Of a stretch of 64,000 nt of DNA, positions 53,013 through 61,843 are shown piece by piece. How positions within the stretch are numbered: position 1 is the first letter of the stretch; each line of letters begins with the position of its first letter. Location of the stretch: NCBI GenBank assembly GCA_019911965.1, contig JAIOJF010000009.1, positions 1 to 64,000 on the forward strand, read 5' to 3'. The translations under genes were made by a program, and so were the position numbers. The DNA comes from Paracoccaceae bacterium. Its GTDB lineage: Bacteria > Pseudomonadota > Alphaproteobacteria > Rhodobacterales > Rhodobacteraceae. The notes beneath the pieces were generated by a model. The model was not told the origin of the DNA and searched no databases. It saw only the letters and a list, made by a program, of their open reading frames with translations.

Positions 53013-54266
53013 ATGAAAACCGTCACACCGCAACAGGCCGGCTTTGATGCAGACCGTCTGTCCCGCATCGACGCCTGGATGGGGCGCTATGTCACGGAAC
53101 GCAAATATCCCGGCTCGACGATCCTGATCGCCCGGCATGGCCGGATCGTGCATGCCGCCAGCACCGGCGCGCGCGATGTCGAGGCCGGCCTGCCGTTCCA
53201 GCGCGACACGCTGGTGCGTCTGTATTCGATGACCAAGCCGGTGGTCTCGGTGGCGCTGATGATGCTGGCGGAACGGGGCCTGTTTCACCTCGATGCGCCG
53301 GTGTCGGCTTTTCTGCCGGAATTCGGTGACATGCAGGCGCTGGTGCCGGGTGCCACCGCGATTGACCAGACCGAGGCCGCGCCATCGCCGACCCTGCACC
53401 AGTTGCTGACCCATACCAGCGGTCTGTCCTACGGCTTCAACCCCGGCCTGGTGCCCGAAGCGATGGAAGCCTCCGGCATCCAGTTCAGTCCCGACAAGGG
53501 CGTGCTGGCGGATATGGTAACCCGCGTCGCCGCCCTGCCGCTGGCCTTCCGCCCCGGCGCAAGCTGGGAATATTCCATCGGTATCGACATCATTGGCCGC
53601 GTGATCGAAGTGGTCTCGGGCCAGACGCTGGATCGCTTCCTGGCCGACGAGGTTTTCGCCCCGCTCGGCATGGGCGATACCGGATTTACTGTGCGCCCCG
53701 GCGATATCGACCGGTTCGCGGCACTTTACACGCCGCTGGAAGGCGACGCGATGGCGCTGAATGCGCGCGCCTCGGGCACCGAGACATTGCGCCGGATCGA
53801 CGGCGGCGCGGCCTCGCCCTGGACCCGCAGCACGCTGTTTTCCGGCGGCGGCGGGCTGACCGGCACGATCGACGATTACATGCGCTTCGCGGACATGCTG
53901 CGTCTGGGCGGCACGGTACAGGGCAAACCGGCGGGCCGCCGCCTGCTGTCGCCCAACACCATGCGCTTCATGATGCAGAACCACCTGCCGGGCGACATCG
54001 CCTCGATGGGGCCGTCCAGCTTTGCCGAACAGCCGATGGAGGGGATCGGCTTTGGCCTAGGCGGCGCGGTTCTGCTGCATCCTGGCCGGGCGCGCACGCC
54101 GGGACATGCGGGGGATTTCAGTTGGGGCGGCATGGCCTCGACCTTCTTCTGGGTCGATCCCGAAGCCGATCTGTCGGTCGTGTTCCTGACCCAGCTTGCG
54201 CCCTCATCCGCGTATCCGTCGCGCGCCGAACTGAAGGCGCTGGTGATGGCGGCGCTGATCGGCTGA
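53013..54266 (+). CDS. Serine hydrolase, beta-lactamase class C family
   Basis: A 417-residue protein with the Ser72-x-x-Lys75 motif (YSMTKPVVSVALMM), a YSI in place of the Tyr-x-Asn motif (WEYSIGIDIIGRVIE) and a C-terminal HAGDFSWGG in place of Lys-Thr-Gly, as in esterases of this fold (EstB type). It has no signal peptide, so it is probably a cytoplasmic esterase or peptidase rather than a beta-lactamase. The SDR gene follows after 40 bp. Confidence 0.88.
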   Translation: MKTVTPQQAGFDADRLSRIDAWMGRYVTERKYPGSTILIARHGRIVHAASTGARDVEAGLPFQRDTLVRLYSMTKPVVSVALMMLAERGLFHLDAPVSAFLPEFGDMQALVPGATAIDQTEAAPSPTLHQLLTHTSGLSYGFNPGLVPEAMEASGIQFSPDKGVLADMVTRVAALPLAFRPGASWEYSIGIDIIGRVIEVVSGQTLDRFLADEVFAPLGMGDTGFTVRPGDIDRFAALYTPLEGDAMALNARASGTETLRRIDGGAASPWTRSTLFSGGGGLTGTIDDYMRFADMLRLGGTVQGKPAGRRLLSPNTMRFMMQNHLPGDIASMGPSSFAEQPMEGIGFGLGGAVLLHPGRARTPGHAGDFSWGGMASTFFWVDPEADLSVVFLTQLAPSSAYPSRAELKALVMAALIG

Positions 54267-54306
54267 GCCGCATTTCGTGAAACGGACATTCTGAAAAGGA
54301 AAGACC

Positions 54307-55236
54307 ATGAGCATCAGATTTGACGAACGCGTCGCCATTGTAACTGGGGCCGGTGCGGGCCTTGGCCGAGCCCATGCGCTGGGTCTGGCGGCGCGCGGGG
54401 CAAGGGTGGTGGTGAACGATCCCGGCGTCGCCACCGACGGCACAGGGGCCTCGGGCTCGGTCGCGGAAAAGGTGGTGGCGGAAATCCGTGCGGCGGGCGG
54501 GCAGGCGATGGCGCACAGCGCCAATGTCACCGACATGGCGGCGGTGCAGGACATGGTGGATCAGGCCATCGGCGAATGGGGCCGGGTGGATATCCTTGTC
54601 AACAATGCGGGCATCCTGCGCGACAAGAGCTTTTCCAAGATGACGCTGGAGGATTTCCGCGCCGTGCTGGATGTGCATCTGATGGGCTCGGTCCACACCA
54701 CCAAGGCTTTGTGGGAACATTTCCGCGAACGGGAATATGGCCGCATCGTCTTCACCACCTCGTCGTCGGGCATGTTCGGCAATTTCGGCCAGGCCAATTA
54801 CGGTGCCGCCAAGACCGGCATGCTGGGGCTGATGAACGTGCTGCATCACGAAGGTGCCAAGTACAATATCCGCGTCAACATGCTGTCGCCGACCGCCGCG
54901 ACCAGGATGACCGAGGAATTGCTGCCGCCGGAAACCCTGCCGCTGCTGGCCCCGGACACCATCACGCCGGGCCTGCTGGTGCTGGTGTCCGAGGATGCGC
55001 CGTCGAAGATGATCATGGGGGCAGGCGCGGGATGCTTTGCCGAGATCAAGGTGCACGAGACCCTTGGCATCAGCCTTGCCGACGCCGATCTGACACCCGA
55101 AGGCGTGGCCGCCGCGATGGCACGGATACGCGACGCCAATGGCCAGGTGGAAATGCCCGGCGCGTTCGATCAGACCCGCAAATATGCCCAGATGGCGGCG
55201 CATAGGCGCGGGCAGGGCGGGCCCTGGAAGCCCTGA
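54307..55236 (+). CDS. SDR family dehydrogenase, MFE-2/hydroxyacyl-CoA dehydrogenase-like
   Basis: A 309-residue short-chain dehydrogenase. The cofactor motif is TGAGAGLGRAHAL. The active site has NNAGILRDKSFSKMTLEDF, SSSG and YGAAKTGMLGL (Tyr-x3-Lys). These blocks closely follow the dehydrogenase part of peroxisomal multifunctional enzyme 2, so a 3-hydroxyacyl-CoA substrate is likely. A hydratase domain is absent. It is preceded by the serine hydrolase and followed by the M20 peptidase gene. Confidence 0.88.
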   Translation: MSIRFDERVAIVTGAGAGLGRAHALGLAARGARVVVNDPGVATDGTGASGSVAEKVVAEIRAAGGQAMAHSANVTDMAAVQDMVDQAIGEWGRVDILVNNAGILRDKSFSKMTLEDFRAVLDVHLMGSVHTTKALWEHFREREYGRIVFTTSSSGMFGNFGQANYGAAKTGMLGLMNVLHHEGAKYNIRVNMLSPTAATRMTEELLPPETLPLLAPDTITPGLLVLVSEDAPSKMIMGAGAGCFAEIKVHETLGISLADADLTPEGVAAAMARIRDANGQVEMPGAFDQTRKYAQMAAHRRGQGGPWKP

Positions 55237-55294
55237 CGCACCGAACCGGCAGGCCGTTGCCAAGGCGACGGCTTTGCCGCTAACGTCCCGGACC

Positions 55295-56599
55295 ATGACA
55301 CAGCCGATGCAAGATCAACCCGCCGATCCCCTGTTTGCCGAGATCGACCGCCGCCGCGACGATCTGATCGCGCTGACGCAGGATCTGATCCGCATCCCCA
55401 CGCTGAACCCGCCGGGCCGCAAATACCGCGAGATTTGCGATTATCTGGATGCCAGGCTGGCGGCCTCCGGCTTTGCCACCGAACTGATCCGCGCCCACGG
55501 CAGCCCCGGCGACAGCGATCAATATCCGCGCTGGAACATCGTTGCCCGCCATCAGGGCGCTGGTAGCGGCGACTGCGTGCATTTCAACTCGCATCACGAC
55601 GTGGTCGAGGTCGGCAATGGCTGGACCTTCGATCCCTTCGGTGCGGAATTGCACGACGGGCGGATCTACGGGCGCGGCACCTGTGACATGAAGGGCGGGC
55701 TGGCCACCTCGATCATCGCGGCGGAAGCCTTCATCGCCTGCCATCCCGATTATCGCGGCGCGATCGAGATTTCCGCTACGGCGGACGAGGAATCCGGCGG
55801 CTTCGGCGGTGTCGCCTATCTGGCCGAAAAGGGCTATTTCAGCCCCGACAGGGTGCAGCATGTCATCATCCCGGAACCCTTGAACAAGGATCGCATCTGC
55901 CTTGGCCATCGCGGCGTCTGGTGGGCCGAGATCGAAACCAAGGGGCGGATCGCCCACGGCTCGATGCCGTTTCTGGGCGATTGCGCGGTCCGCCATATGG
56001 GCGCGGTGATTGCCGAGATGGAGGCCGCCCTGTTCCCCGCCCTGGCGCTGAAACGCACCGACATGCCGGTGGTGCCGGATGGCGCAAGGCAATCGACGCT
56101 GAACATCAATTCCATTCACGGCGGCGAGCCGGTGCAGGAGGTCAGCTATACCGGCCTGCCCAGCGCTTGCGTGCCGGATCGCTGCAGGATGGTGATCGAC
56201 CGGCGGTTCCTGCTGGAAGAAAAACTGCCCGAGGTGCGCGGCGAACTGATCGGCCTGCTGGAAGGGCTGAAGGCCAGCCGCGCCGATTTCGACTATGAAA
56301 TCAGGGACATGCACACGGTCATTCCGACCATGACCGACCGCGAGGCCCCCGTGGTGCAGACGGTTGCGCGCGCCATCAGCCAGGTTCTGGGCCGCGGGCC
56401 GGACTATGTGGTGTCGCCCGGCACCTACGATCAGAAACATATCGACCGGATCGGCCGGCTGAAGAACTGCATCGCCTACGGCCCGGGCATCCTCGACCTC
56501 GCGCACCAGCCCGACGAATGGGTCGGGGTGGACGACATGATGGACAGCGCGAAGGTGATGGCGCTGAGTATGCGCGAGTTGCTGGCAGGCGCGGAATAG
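55295..56599 (+). CDS. M20 family peptidase/deacylase (ArgE/DapE type)
   Basis: A 434-residue metal-dependent hydrolase from MTQPMQDQPADPL (55295). The zinc ligands are in FNSHHDVVEVG, GRGTCDMKGGLA and ATADEESGGFGG, and the dimerisation domain has GHRGVWWAEIETKGRIAHGS (in parts). Members cleave N-acyl amino acids or dipeptides. The subgroup is ArgE/DapE-like, not itself clearly either. A peptide-binding protein gene follows nearby, which may suggest peptide or acyl-amino-acid scavenging. Confidence 0.9.
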   Translation: MTQPMQDQPADPLFAEIDRRRDDLIALTQDLIRIPTLNPPGRKYREICDYLDARLAASGFATELIRAHGSPGDSDQYPRWNIVARHQGAGSGDCVHFNSHHDVVEVGNGWTFDPFGAELHDGRIYGRGTCDMKGGLATSIIAAEAFIACHPDYRGAIEISATADEESGGFGGVAYLAEKGYFSPDRVQHVIIPEPLNKDRICLGHRGVWWAEIETKGRIAHGSMPFLGDCAVRHMGAVIAEMEAALFPALALKRTDMPVVPDGARQSTLNINSIHGGEPVQEVSYTGLPSACVPDRCRMVIDRRFLLEEKLPEVRGELIGLLEGLKASRADFDYEIRDMHTVIPTMTDREAPVVQTVARAISQVLGRGPDYVVSPGTYDQKHIDRIGRLKNCIAYGPGILDLAHQPDEWVGVDDMMDSAKVMALSMRELLAGAE

Positions 56600-56614
56600 A
56601 TTTCACCGGGGCAG

Positions 56615-57142
56615 ATGTTGACCATGCAGGACCATGACGCCGTGAAAATGAACACGCACGATTCAAGCCTGCGAGAGCAGTATATCGAATACGGCTTCAT
56701 CTGGGGTATCTGCAAAGAGATGTGGCAGCGCGGGCAGGATATGGATGTACTGCGCAGTCACACGGATCGCAGCGGCTATGACATCTTGCTTGAAGCCGAT
56801 GGAATCGAACGCCATGTTCAGTTGAAATCCAGTTTTCTCGGCGCAAAAACCGCGACCCAGAAAATCAATGTCAAACTGGCTGAAAAACCGAATGGCTGCA
56901 TCATCTGGATATGGTTTGACCCGAAAACGTTGAAATTGACGCATTTCCTGTGGTTTGGAACCGAACCGGGACCTGTCAGAATAGAATTGGGTGAGCGCAT
57001 CGCCAGGCACAGCAAGGGAAATGCGCAAGGATTGAAGCTGGAACGCCAGGGTATCCGGGTACTCAACAAAGGGCAGTTCGAACGGGTTGAAGGCTTTGAT
57101 AATCTTGCCTGCCGCCTGTTCGGCCAGCCACCCCTCAGGTGA
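56615..57142 (+). CDS. Possible PD-(D/E)XK nuclease-fold protein, unknown function
   Basis: A 175-residue protein, the start being one of three ATGs (56615, 56624, 56648). Residues 54-71 read GYDILLEADGIERHVQLK, which fits a PD-(D/E)XK core with Asp56 and Gln69-x-Lys71, followed by a strand NGCIIWIWFDP. The frame looks less GC-rich than its neighbours by eye. The fold call is a guess from motif spacing. It sits between the M20 gene and the peptide-binding protein gene. Confidence 0.5.
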   Translation: MLTMQDHDAVKMNTHDSSLREQYIEYGFIWGICKEMWQRGQDMDVLRSHTDRSGYDILLEADGIERHVQLKSSFLGAKTATQKINVKLAEKPNGCIIWIWFDPKTLKLTHFLWFGTEPGPVRIELGERIARHSKGNAQGLKLERQGIRVLNKGQFERVEGFDNLACRLFGQPPLR

Positions 57143-57226
57143 CAAATCCTTGGCGTGGTCGGCGTGACCGCGTTAAGCTGGCACAAGTGAACTGGGCGAC
57201 TCAGCGCCGAAAACAGGAGGAAGACC

Positions 57227-58711
57227 ATGCAACACTGGCTTAGAACCACCATGCTGTCAGGCGCGATCGCGCTGGGCGCGGTCTTGTCGGCCCATGCAGC
57301 GCAGACCGACATCACCATCGGCATGCAGCTTGAGCCGCCAAACCTCGACCCGACCGGCGGCGCGGCGGCGGCGATTGACGAGATCGTCTATGCCAATATC
57401 TTCGAGGGCCTGACGCGCTATCAGGCAGATGGCTCGATCGCCCCGGCACTGGCGAAAAGCTGGGACATTTCCGCCGACGGGCTGGTCTATACCTTCCATC
57501 TGCAATCCGGCGTCAAGTTCCATGACGGCACCGACATGACTGCCGATGACGTGAAATTCTCGCTGGATCGCGCGCGCGCCGAAGACAGCACCAATGCGCA
57601 AAAGGCGCTGTTTGCCGGGATCGCCAGTGTCGACGTGGTTGACCCGATGACGGTGAAGATAACGCTCAGCCAGCCCAATGGCGGCTTCATCACCAATCTC
57701 GCCTGGGGCGATGCGGTGATCGTGGCGCCGGAAAGCATCGCCAATGCCGCCACCGCGCCGGTCGGCACCGGGCCGTTCAAATTCGGCGACTGGGTGCAGG
57801 GCGATCATATCGAGATCGTGAAGAACCCCGATTACTGGGGCAACCCGGTCAGGCTGGACCGCGCGACCTTCAAGTTCATCTCCGATCCCACCGCAGCCTT
57901 CGCCGCGATGATGGCCGGTGATATCGACGCCTTCCCGGGCTATCCCGCGCCGGAAACCCTGCCGCAATTCGAGGCCGATCCGCGCTTCACCGTTGTCGGC
58001 GGCAATACCGAGGGCGAGACTATCCTGTCGACCAACAACAAGATGCCGCCATTCGACAACGTGAAAGTGCGCGAGGCGCTGGCACATGCCATCAACCGCC
58101 AGGAAATCATCGACGGCGCGATGTTCGGCTATGGCAAACCGATCGGCACGCATTTCGCGCCGCATCACCCGGATTATGTCGATCTGACGGGGATGTCGAA
58201 TTACGATCCCGACATGGCCAAGAAACTGCTGGCCGAGGCCGGTTTTCCGGATGGCTTCAAGACCACGCTGAAACTGCCGCCGCCGTCCTATGCGCGGCGC
58301 GGTGGCGAGATCATCGCGGCACAGCTTCGCGCTGTCGGAATTGATGCCGAGATCAGCAACCTGGAATGGGCGCAATGGCTGGAACAGGTGTTCAAGGGCA
58401 AGGATTACGGCCTGACCATCGTCAGCCATACCGAGCCGATGGATATCGGTATCTATGCCCGGCCCGATTACTATTTCCAGTATGACAGCCCGGCCTTCCA
58501 GCAATTGATGAAGGATCTTGACGCCGCCACCGATCCGGCGAAACGCTCCGCGATCCTGAAGGAGGCGCAGACGATGATCGCCAAGGATTACGTCAACGGC
58601 TACCTGTTCCAGTTGGCGCGGACCTCGGTGATCAACTCCAAGATCATGGGAATGTGGGAAAACTCGCCGACCCAGGCCAACGATCTGACCGGCGTCTACT
58701 GGGCCGACTGA
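57227..58711 (+). CDS. ABC transporter substrate-binding protein, family 5 (peptide/nickel type)
   Basis: A 494-residue secreted protein with signal peptide (TTMLSGAIALGAVLSAHA) and the SBP family 5 blocks: ITIGMQLEPPNLDPT, EIVYANIFEGLTRYQADGSIAPALAKSW (in parts), VKFHDGTDMTADDVKFSLDRA, VGTGPFKFGDW and NPDYWG. Such proteins bind oligopeptides, dipeptides or nickel. No permease or ATPase gene adjoins it, since a terminator and a cupin gene follow. It is an orphan binding protein here. Confidence 0.92.
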   Translation: MQHWLRTTMLSGAIALGAVLSAHAAQTDITIGMQLEPPNLDPTGGAAAAIDEIVYANIFEGLTRYQADGSIAPALAKSWDISADGLVYTFHLQSGVKFHDGTDMTADDVKFSLDRARAEDSTNAQKALFAGIASVDVVDPMTVKITLSQPNGGFITNLAWGDAVIVAPESIANAATAPVGTGPFKFGDWVQGDHIEIVKNPDYWGNPVRLDRATFKFISDPTAAFAAMMAGDIDAFPGYPAPETLPQFEADPRFTVVGGNTEGETILSTNNKMPPFDNVKVREALAHAINRQEIIDGAMFGYGKPIGTHFAPHHPDYVDLTGMSNYDPDMAKKLLAEAGFPDGFKTTLKLPPPSYARRGGEIIAAQLRAVGIDAEISNLEWAQWLEQVFKGKDYGLTIVSHTEPMDIGIYARPDYYFQYDSPAFQQLMKDLDAATDPAKRSAILKEAQTMIAKDYVNGYLFQLARTSVINSKIMGMWENSPTQANDLTGVYWAD

Positions 58712-58731
58712 TCGCAACCGAAAGCAATGCA

Positions 58732-58757
58732 CAAGCCCCGGCGCTGTCCGGGGCTTG
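58732..58757 (+). terminator. Intrinsic-type hairpin after the peptide-binding protein gene
   Basis: CAAGCCCCGG (58732-58741) pairs perfectly with CCGGGGCTTG (58748-58757) around a 6-nt loop. The sequence after it (TCGCGTTT) gives only a weak U-run. It lies 21 bp after the stop codon and before the cupin gene's ribosome binding site. Confidence 0.7.
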
Positions 58758-58783
58758 TCGCGTTTGACACCAAGGGAGGCGCG

Positions 58784-59122
58784 ATGCCACGTTTTCTGAG
58801 ACTGACCCGCGAAGGTGCGGGTGAAACCGAACGCCCTGCACCGGAGCGGCTGATATCCGGTGATCCGGTCTTTACCACCTGGAATATCGAAGAACGCGAC
58901 GGGCTGTATTGCGGCATCTGGCAGGCGACGCCCGGCAAGGTGCGGCTGGTCTACGAGGAATGGGAGTTCTGCCATATCCTTGAGGGCCATTCGATCGTGA
59001 CGGAAGATGGCGGCGAACCCCGGCATCTGCGCCCGGGCGACAGCTTCATCCTGCGCCCCGGCTTCAAGGGTACTTGGGAAGTGGTGGAAACCACGCGCAA
59101 GGAATACGTGATCCGGCTGTAA
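58784..59122 (+). CDS. Small cupin domain protein
   Basis: A 112-residue single-domain cupin from MPRFLRLTREG (58784), with AAGGGAGG upstream. It matches the EutQ/Cupin_3 style: EEWEFCHILEGHSIVTEDGG and LRPGDSFILRPGFKGTWEVVE (in parts). The first metal motif is incomplete, so it may bind sugars or other small molecules without metal. It follows the peptide-binding protein gene after a terminator. Confidence 0.85.
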   Translation: MPRFLRLTREGAGETERPAPERLISGDPVFTTWNIEERDGLYCGIWQATPGKVRLVYEEWEFCHILEGHSIVTEDGGEPRHLRPGDSFILRPGFKGTWEVVETTRKEYVIRL

Positions 59123-59131
59123 TCCGGCAGA

Positions 59132-59176
59132 GCGCCTTCGGCGCAAGACCATGCCTCGCCCGTCGCCCTTCGGGCG
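59132..59176 (+). terminator. Two tandem GC hairpins after the cupin gene
   Basis: GCGCC-TTC-GGCGC (59132-59144) and CGCCC-TTC-GGGCG (59164-59176) are consecutive short stems with TTC loops, just after the cupin stop codon. They probably separate the cupin gene from the following operon. No long U-run follows. Confidence 0.5.
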
Positions 59177-59201
59177 GTGGGCTCAAAACTGCCTGCGGCG
59201 C

Positions 59202-59223
59202 GAGTATTTCTGCCAAAAAGAAG
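59202..59223. repeat. Copy 2 of a dispersed 22-bp intergenic motif
   Basis: Matches 20104-20125 at 19 of 22 positions (core TATTT-N3-CCAAAAAGAAG). It lies in the 196-bp gap before the four-gene operon. Confidence 0.5.
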
Positions 59224-59280
59224 AATTGGCCTGCAGCGGAAAAATCCGTTCCCACGGGTCTTCAAACCGGGGTAGACTGC

Positions 59281-59314
59281 CCCCAGATAATGTAAATCGA
59301 ATTTACTTGGGGGG
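59281..59314 (+). promoter_or_regulatory. Hairpin over the ribosome binding site of the four-gene operon
   Basis: CCCCA (59281-59285) pairs with TGGGG (59308-59312) and GTAAAT (59292-59297) with ATTTAC (59301-59306), the inner part being a palindrome with a CGA loop. The outer 3' arm is part of the purine-rich GGGGGGAAG that serves as ribosome binding site for the ATG at 59319. Folding would hide that site. It could equally be a palindromic operator. Confidence 0.6.
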
Positions 59315-59318
59315 AAGA

Positions 59319-60395
59319 ATGGCCGATTTCGGAGCACAGATCGAGAAATCGAAGAAGGATGTGGCGGCAGCGCAGAGCAAGATTGCCGAACTGACCAGCG
59401 CGATTGAAACCGCGCGCAGCAAGCTGGACAGTGGCGATGACATCCTGGTCAATATCGAAACCGCGACGCTGGACGATGTCCATGCCCATGCTGAGTTGAT
59501 GAATGCCAATATCGCCGAACTTATCATGGGGCTGGACGATGTGACCGCCGGGTTTTCCCGGGATTTCGACGAGATGCGCAACAAGACCGGCTGGGAAAGC
59601 TTCGTCGGCTTCTTCTCGCGCGCGCGCTCGGATGCCTTGCGCCAGGAACGCATGCGCACCGCCTCGATTGACGACAAGCTGCAGGACCTGATCGCCAAGT
59701 CCAATGTGATCGTGGCTTTGCTGGAAGGCCAGTTGAACATCCTGAACACCCATAAGGGCCGGGTGGAAACCAATCTGAGCGAAACGCTGGACGAGCGCGA
59801 GGCAGTGGTTGGCGCGTTGGAAGGGCTGAGGGCCGAGATCATGGCGCTCGATCCCAAGATCATCGAACTTGAAAACCGCATCGCGGTGGAACAGGACGCC
59901 GCCAAGCGCACCAAGCTGGAAAGCGAGCTGGCGGCGCTGAATTCGCGCTATAACGAGATGGTGCAGGACGAACAGGTCAAGCTGGCCAACAGCCAGACGC
60001 TGGAACGCTATATCGAGACCGGCAAGACCTGGGTGGATTCGCTGCAGAACCAGGCGGCAACGCAGATGGTGCTGATCAACAAGCTGCAGACCGACACCAA
60101 GCAGCGGGTGGTGCTGTATGATGCGCTGACCAAATCGCTGAAAACCGCGCAGCAGCAGGACGTGGCGCATCGCATCAACGAGATCGGGGTGGAGACCGAC
60201 AAGGAAGCCCAGACCGCGATGGCCGCCATCGGGTCGGCCACCAATACCCGCATGGCCGAGATGATGGAAAAGCACGAGGACCACATGGTATTCGCGCGAA
60301 AGGTTCTGGAGGAAAAGGCGAAATCCGACGAACGCTTCGCGCGGCGCTTCCAGAAGATCGTCGAAAAGCACGACAAGAACCTGTACGGGGCCTAA
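59319..60395 (+). CDS. Long coiled-coil protein, first gene of uncharacterised AAA+ operon
   Basis: A 358-residue protein, start MADFGAQIEKSKKD. It is helical almost throughout: heptad-rich parts at about 5-45, 130-215 (LEGLRAEIMALDPKIIELEN...KLESELAALNSRYNEMV) and 215-330. It has no signal or TM segment. Broad features recall toxic-anion-resistance (TelA) and PspA-like helical proteins, but I see no decisive motif and do not assign a family. It ends with TAA directly followed by the next gene's GTG. Confidence 0.7.
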   Translation: MADFGAQIEKSKKDVAAAQSKIAELTSAIETARSKLDSGDDILVNIETATLDDVHAHAELMNANIAELIMGLDDVTAGFSRDFDEMRNKTGWESFVGFFSRARSDALRQERMRTASIDDKLQDLIAKSNVIVALLEGQLNILNTHKGRVETNLSETLDEREAVVGALEGLRAEIMALDPKIIELENRIAVEQDAAKRTKLESELAALNSRYNEMVQDEQVKLANSQTLERYIETGKTWVDSLQNQAATQMVLINKLQTDTKQRVVLYDALTKSLKTAQQQDVAHRINEIGVETDKEAQTAMAAIGSATNTRMAEMMEKHEDHMVFARKVLEEKAKSDERFARRFQKIVEKHDKNLYGA

Positions 60396-61526
60396 GTGGT
60401 CAGCACCGCCCTAACCGACGATCACCTGGCGCTGGCCGACGCGCATGCCACGCGGCGCTATTTCGCCAAGTTCGACCGCATTCTCGGCCATCTGGACAAG
60501 GTGGCGGAACTGGCGGCGGCCTCCGACCGGCTGGGCGCGATCGAACTCGATGTGCTGCGGGCCTATCTGCAGGGCCTGTCGGGCACGTTCGAGGCGTTGT
60601 CGAACAAGTATCTGATGGCGGGGCGGGTCTCGGCCCTGTTGCCGCGATCCTTGAGCATTGATGTGACCGACAGCGGCTTTCCGGTCTATTCGGAATTGCT
60701 GCAGATGGCCAATGACGCGCATCAGGTGGATCAGCATCTGGGCAATCTGGCCCCGGCGGCGGATCTGAAAAAGGACATGGTGCGCCATATCCTGAACGAG
60801 CTTGAGGTGCCGTTGCAGTTGCAGTTCGCGCTGTCGCAGCGGCTGTATTACGAACGGCTGGCGAAGCGGAACCTGTTCTGGGCGCAGAACGATCCGGCGA
60901 TTGTCTGGCTCGGCACGGATGATGACGAGCGGCGGCGCTACGTGGTGCATTGGGCGGTCTATGACAGCCGGGTCAATATTCCCACGATCTATCTGATGTT
61001 GCTGGACGATACCGGCTCGACCGCGCTGCCGCGCGACGAAAAGCGCTGGCCGAGGGCGCAGAGCCATCTGATGGCGCAGTCGGTCTCGGCGCTGAAGCTG
61101 TTGACGATTGCGCAGGGCTTTGACCGGGATTTCGATCATCTGCACCCGAAATTGCTGCGCCGCATCCATCTGGGGCCGATGTACAGCCATGCCTTCACCC
61201 GCCAGACCGGGCCGCTGGCCGGTATTCTGGAAGACGCCAAAGGCGGTGCCGGTAACGACTGGGCGCTGGCATGGACGGTGGAAACCCTGCTGTCCGAGCG
61301 TGTCGAGACTGAACGGAAAGGCTTTTTCGGTTCGGTCGAGCGCGAGATTTTCCGGCTGAACCATTTTGGCCGTACCGAGGATGAAACCGGCGCGAGCGAG
61401 GTGCGCCGTTCCATCATCCTGCCGCAGCGCCCCTACCAGGTGCTGGAAGAACGCGATCCGCCGGGCTTCCGGGGGGTGCGGAAATATGTCGTCAGTCCTT
61501 CAGGTCAGATATTGAGCTACAAATGA
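60396..61526 (+). CDS. Uncharacterised 376-residue protein of AAA+ operon
   Basis: The start is GTG at 60396, directly after the preceding stop. The protein is soluble, with an N-terminal helical half (about 1-150; DRILGHLDKVAELAAASDRL, ELLQMANDAHQVDQHLG) and a second part containing RYVVHWAVYDSRVNIPTIYLMLLDD and RRIHLGPMYSHAFTRQTG. It has no motif I recognise. Its stop overlaps the lipoprotein start by 4 nt. It may bridge the coiled-coil protein and the ATPase. That is inference. Confidence 0.7.
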   Translation: MVSTALTDDHLALADAHATRRYFAKFDRILGHLDKVAELAAASDRLGAIELDVLRAYLQGLSGTFEALSNKYLMAGRVSALLPRSLSIDVTDSGFPVYSELLQMANDAHQVDQHLGNLAPAADLKKDMVRHILNELEVPLQLQFALSQRLYYERLAKRNLFWAQNDPAIVWLGTDDDERRRYVVHWAVYDSRVNIPTIYLMLLDDTGSTALPRDEKRWPRAQSHLMAQSVSALKLLTIAQGFDRDFDHLHPKLLRRIHLGPMYSHAFTRQTGPLAGILEDAKGGAGNDWALAWTVETLLSERVETERKGFFGSVEREIFRLNHFGRTEDETGASEVRRSIILPQRPYQVLEERDPPGFRGVRKYVVSPSGQILSYK

Positions 61527-61843
61527 AACACCTCCTGTTCCCCACATTCGCCGCCCTTGCACTGGCCGCCTGCACGCCGCAAGAGGTTGTCCCCTTCGAT
61601 GCCGCCAGTGCGGCGCTGCACGATGCTCACCCAAAGGGTAGTGCCGCCTCGGCGCTGGTGGCCGATCTGGCGGCGGATGGCTATGTGCCGGCCCGCGCCT
61701 TCCCGGATTCGCCGCAGCATTGCCTGAAACAGCAAAGCCCGGCCCCGCTGATCGGCGCGGTGTTCCGCACGGTCTGTTACGATCAGGACGATCAGGGCCG
61801 GATCACCCGCCTCAGCCTCTATCAGATCGCGGCCGGCCTATGA
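61523..61843 (+). CDS. Small lipoprotein of AAA+ operon
   Basis: A 106-residue protein with a signal peptide and lipobox (FAALALAAC, Cys about 16). The mature part has two Cys (SPQHCLKQQ, FRTVCYDQ) that could form a disulfide, and it ends RITRLSLYQIAAGL. It overlaps the genes on both sides by 4 nt, so it is translated with the ATPase. A lipoprotein in such an operon hints at an envelope role for the whole set. I do not recognise the family. Confidence 0.75.
   Translation: MKHLLFPTFAALALAACTPQEVVPFDAASAALHDAHPKGSAASALVADLAADGYVPARAFPDSPQHCLKQQSPAPLIGAVFRTVCYDQDDQGRITRLSLYQIAAGL

Noticed and set aside
57257-59152. 631-codon open frame on the minus strand
   Set aside because: Antisense to the peptide-binding protein and the cupin; no motifs, and it crosses a terminator.
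59319-60395. TelA tellurite-resistance protein
   Set aside because: Length and helical character fit, but no specific motif was seen; left as unassigned coiled-coil protein.
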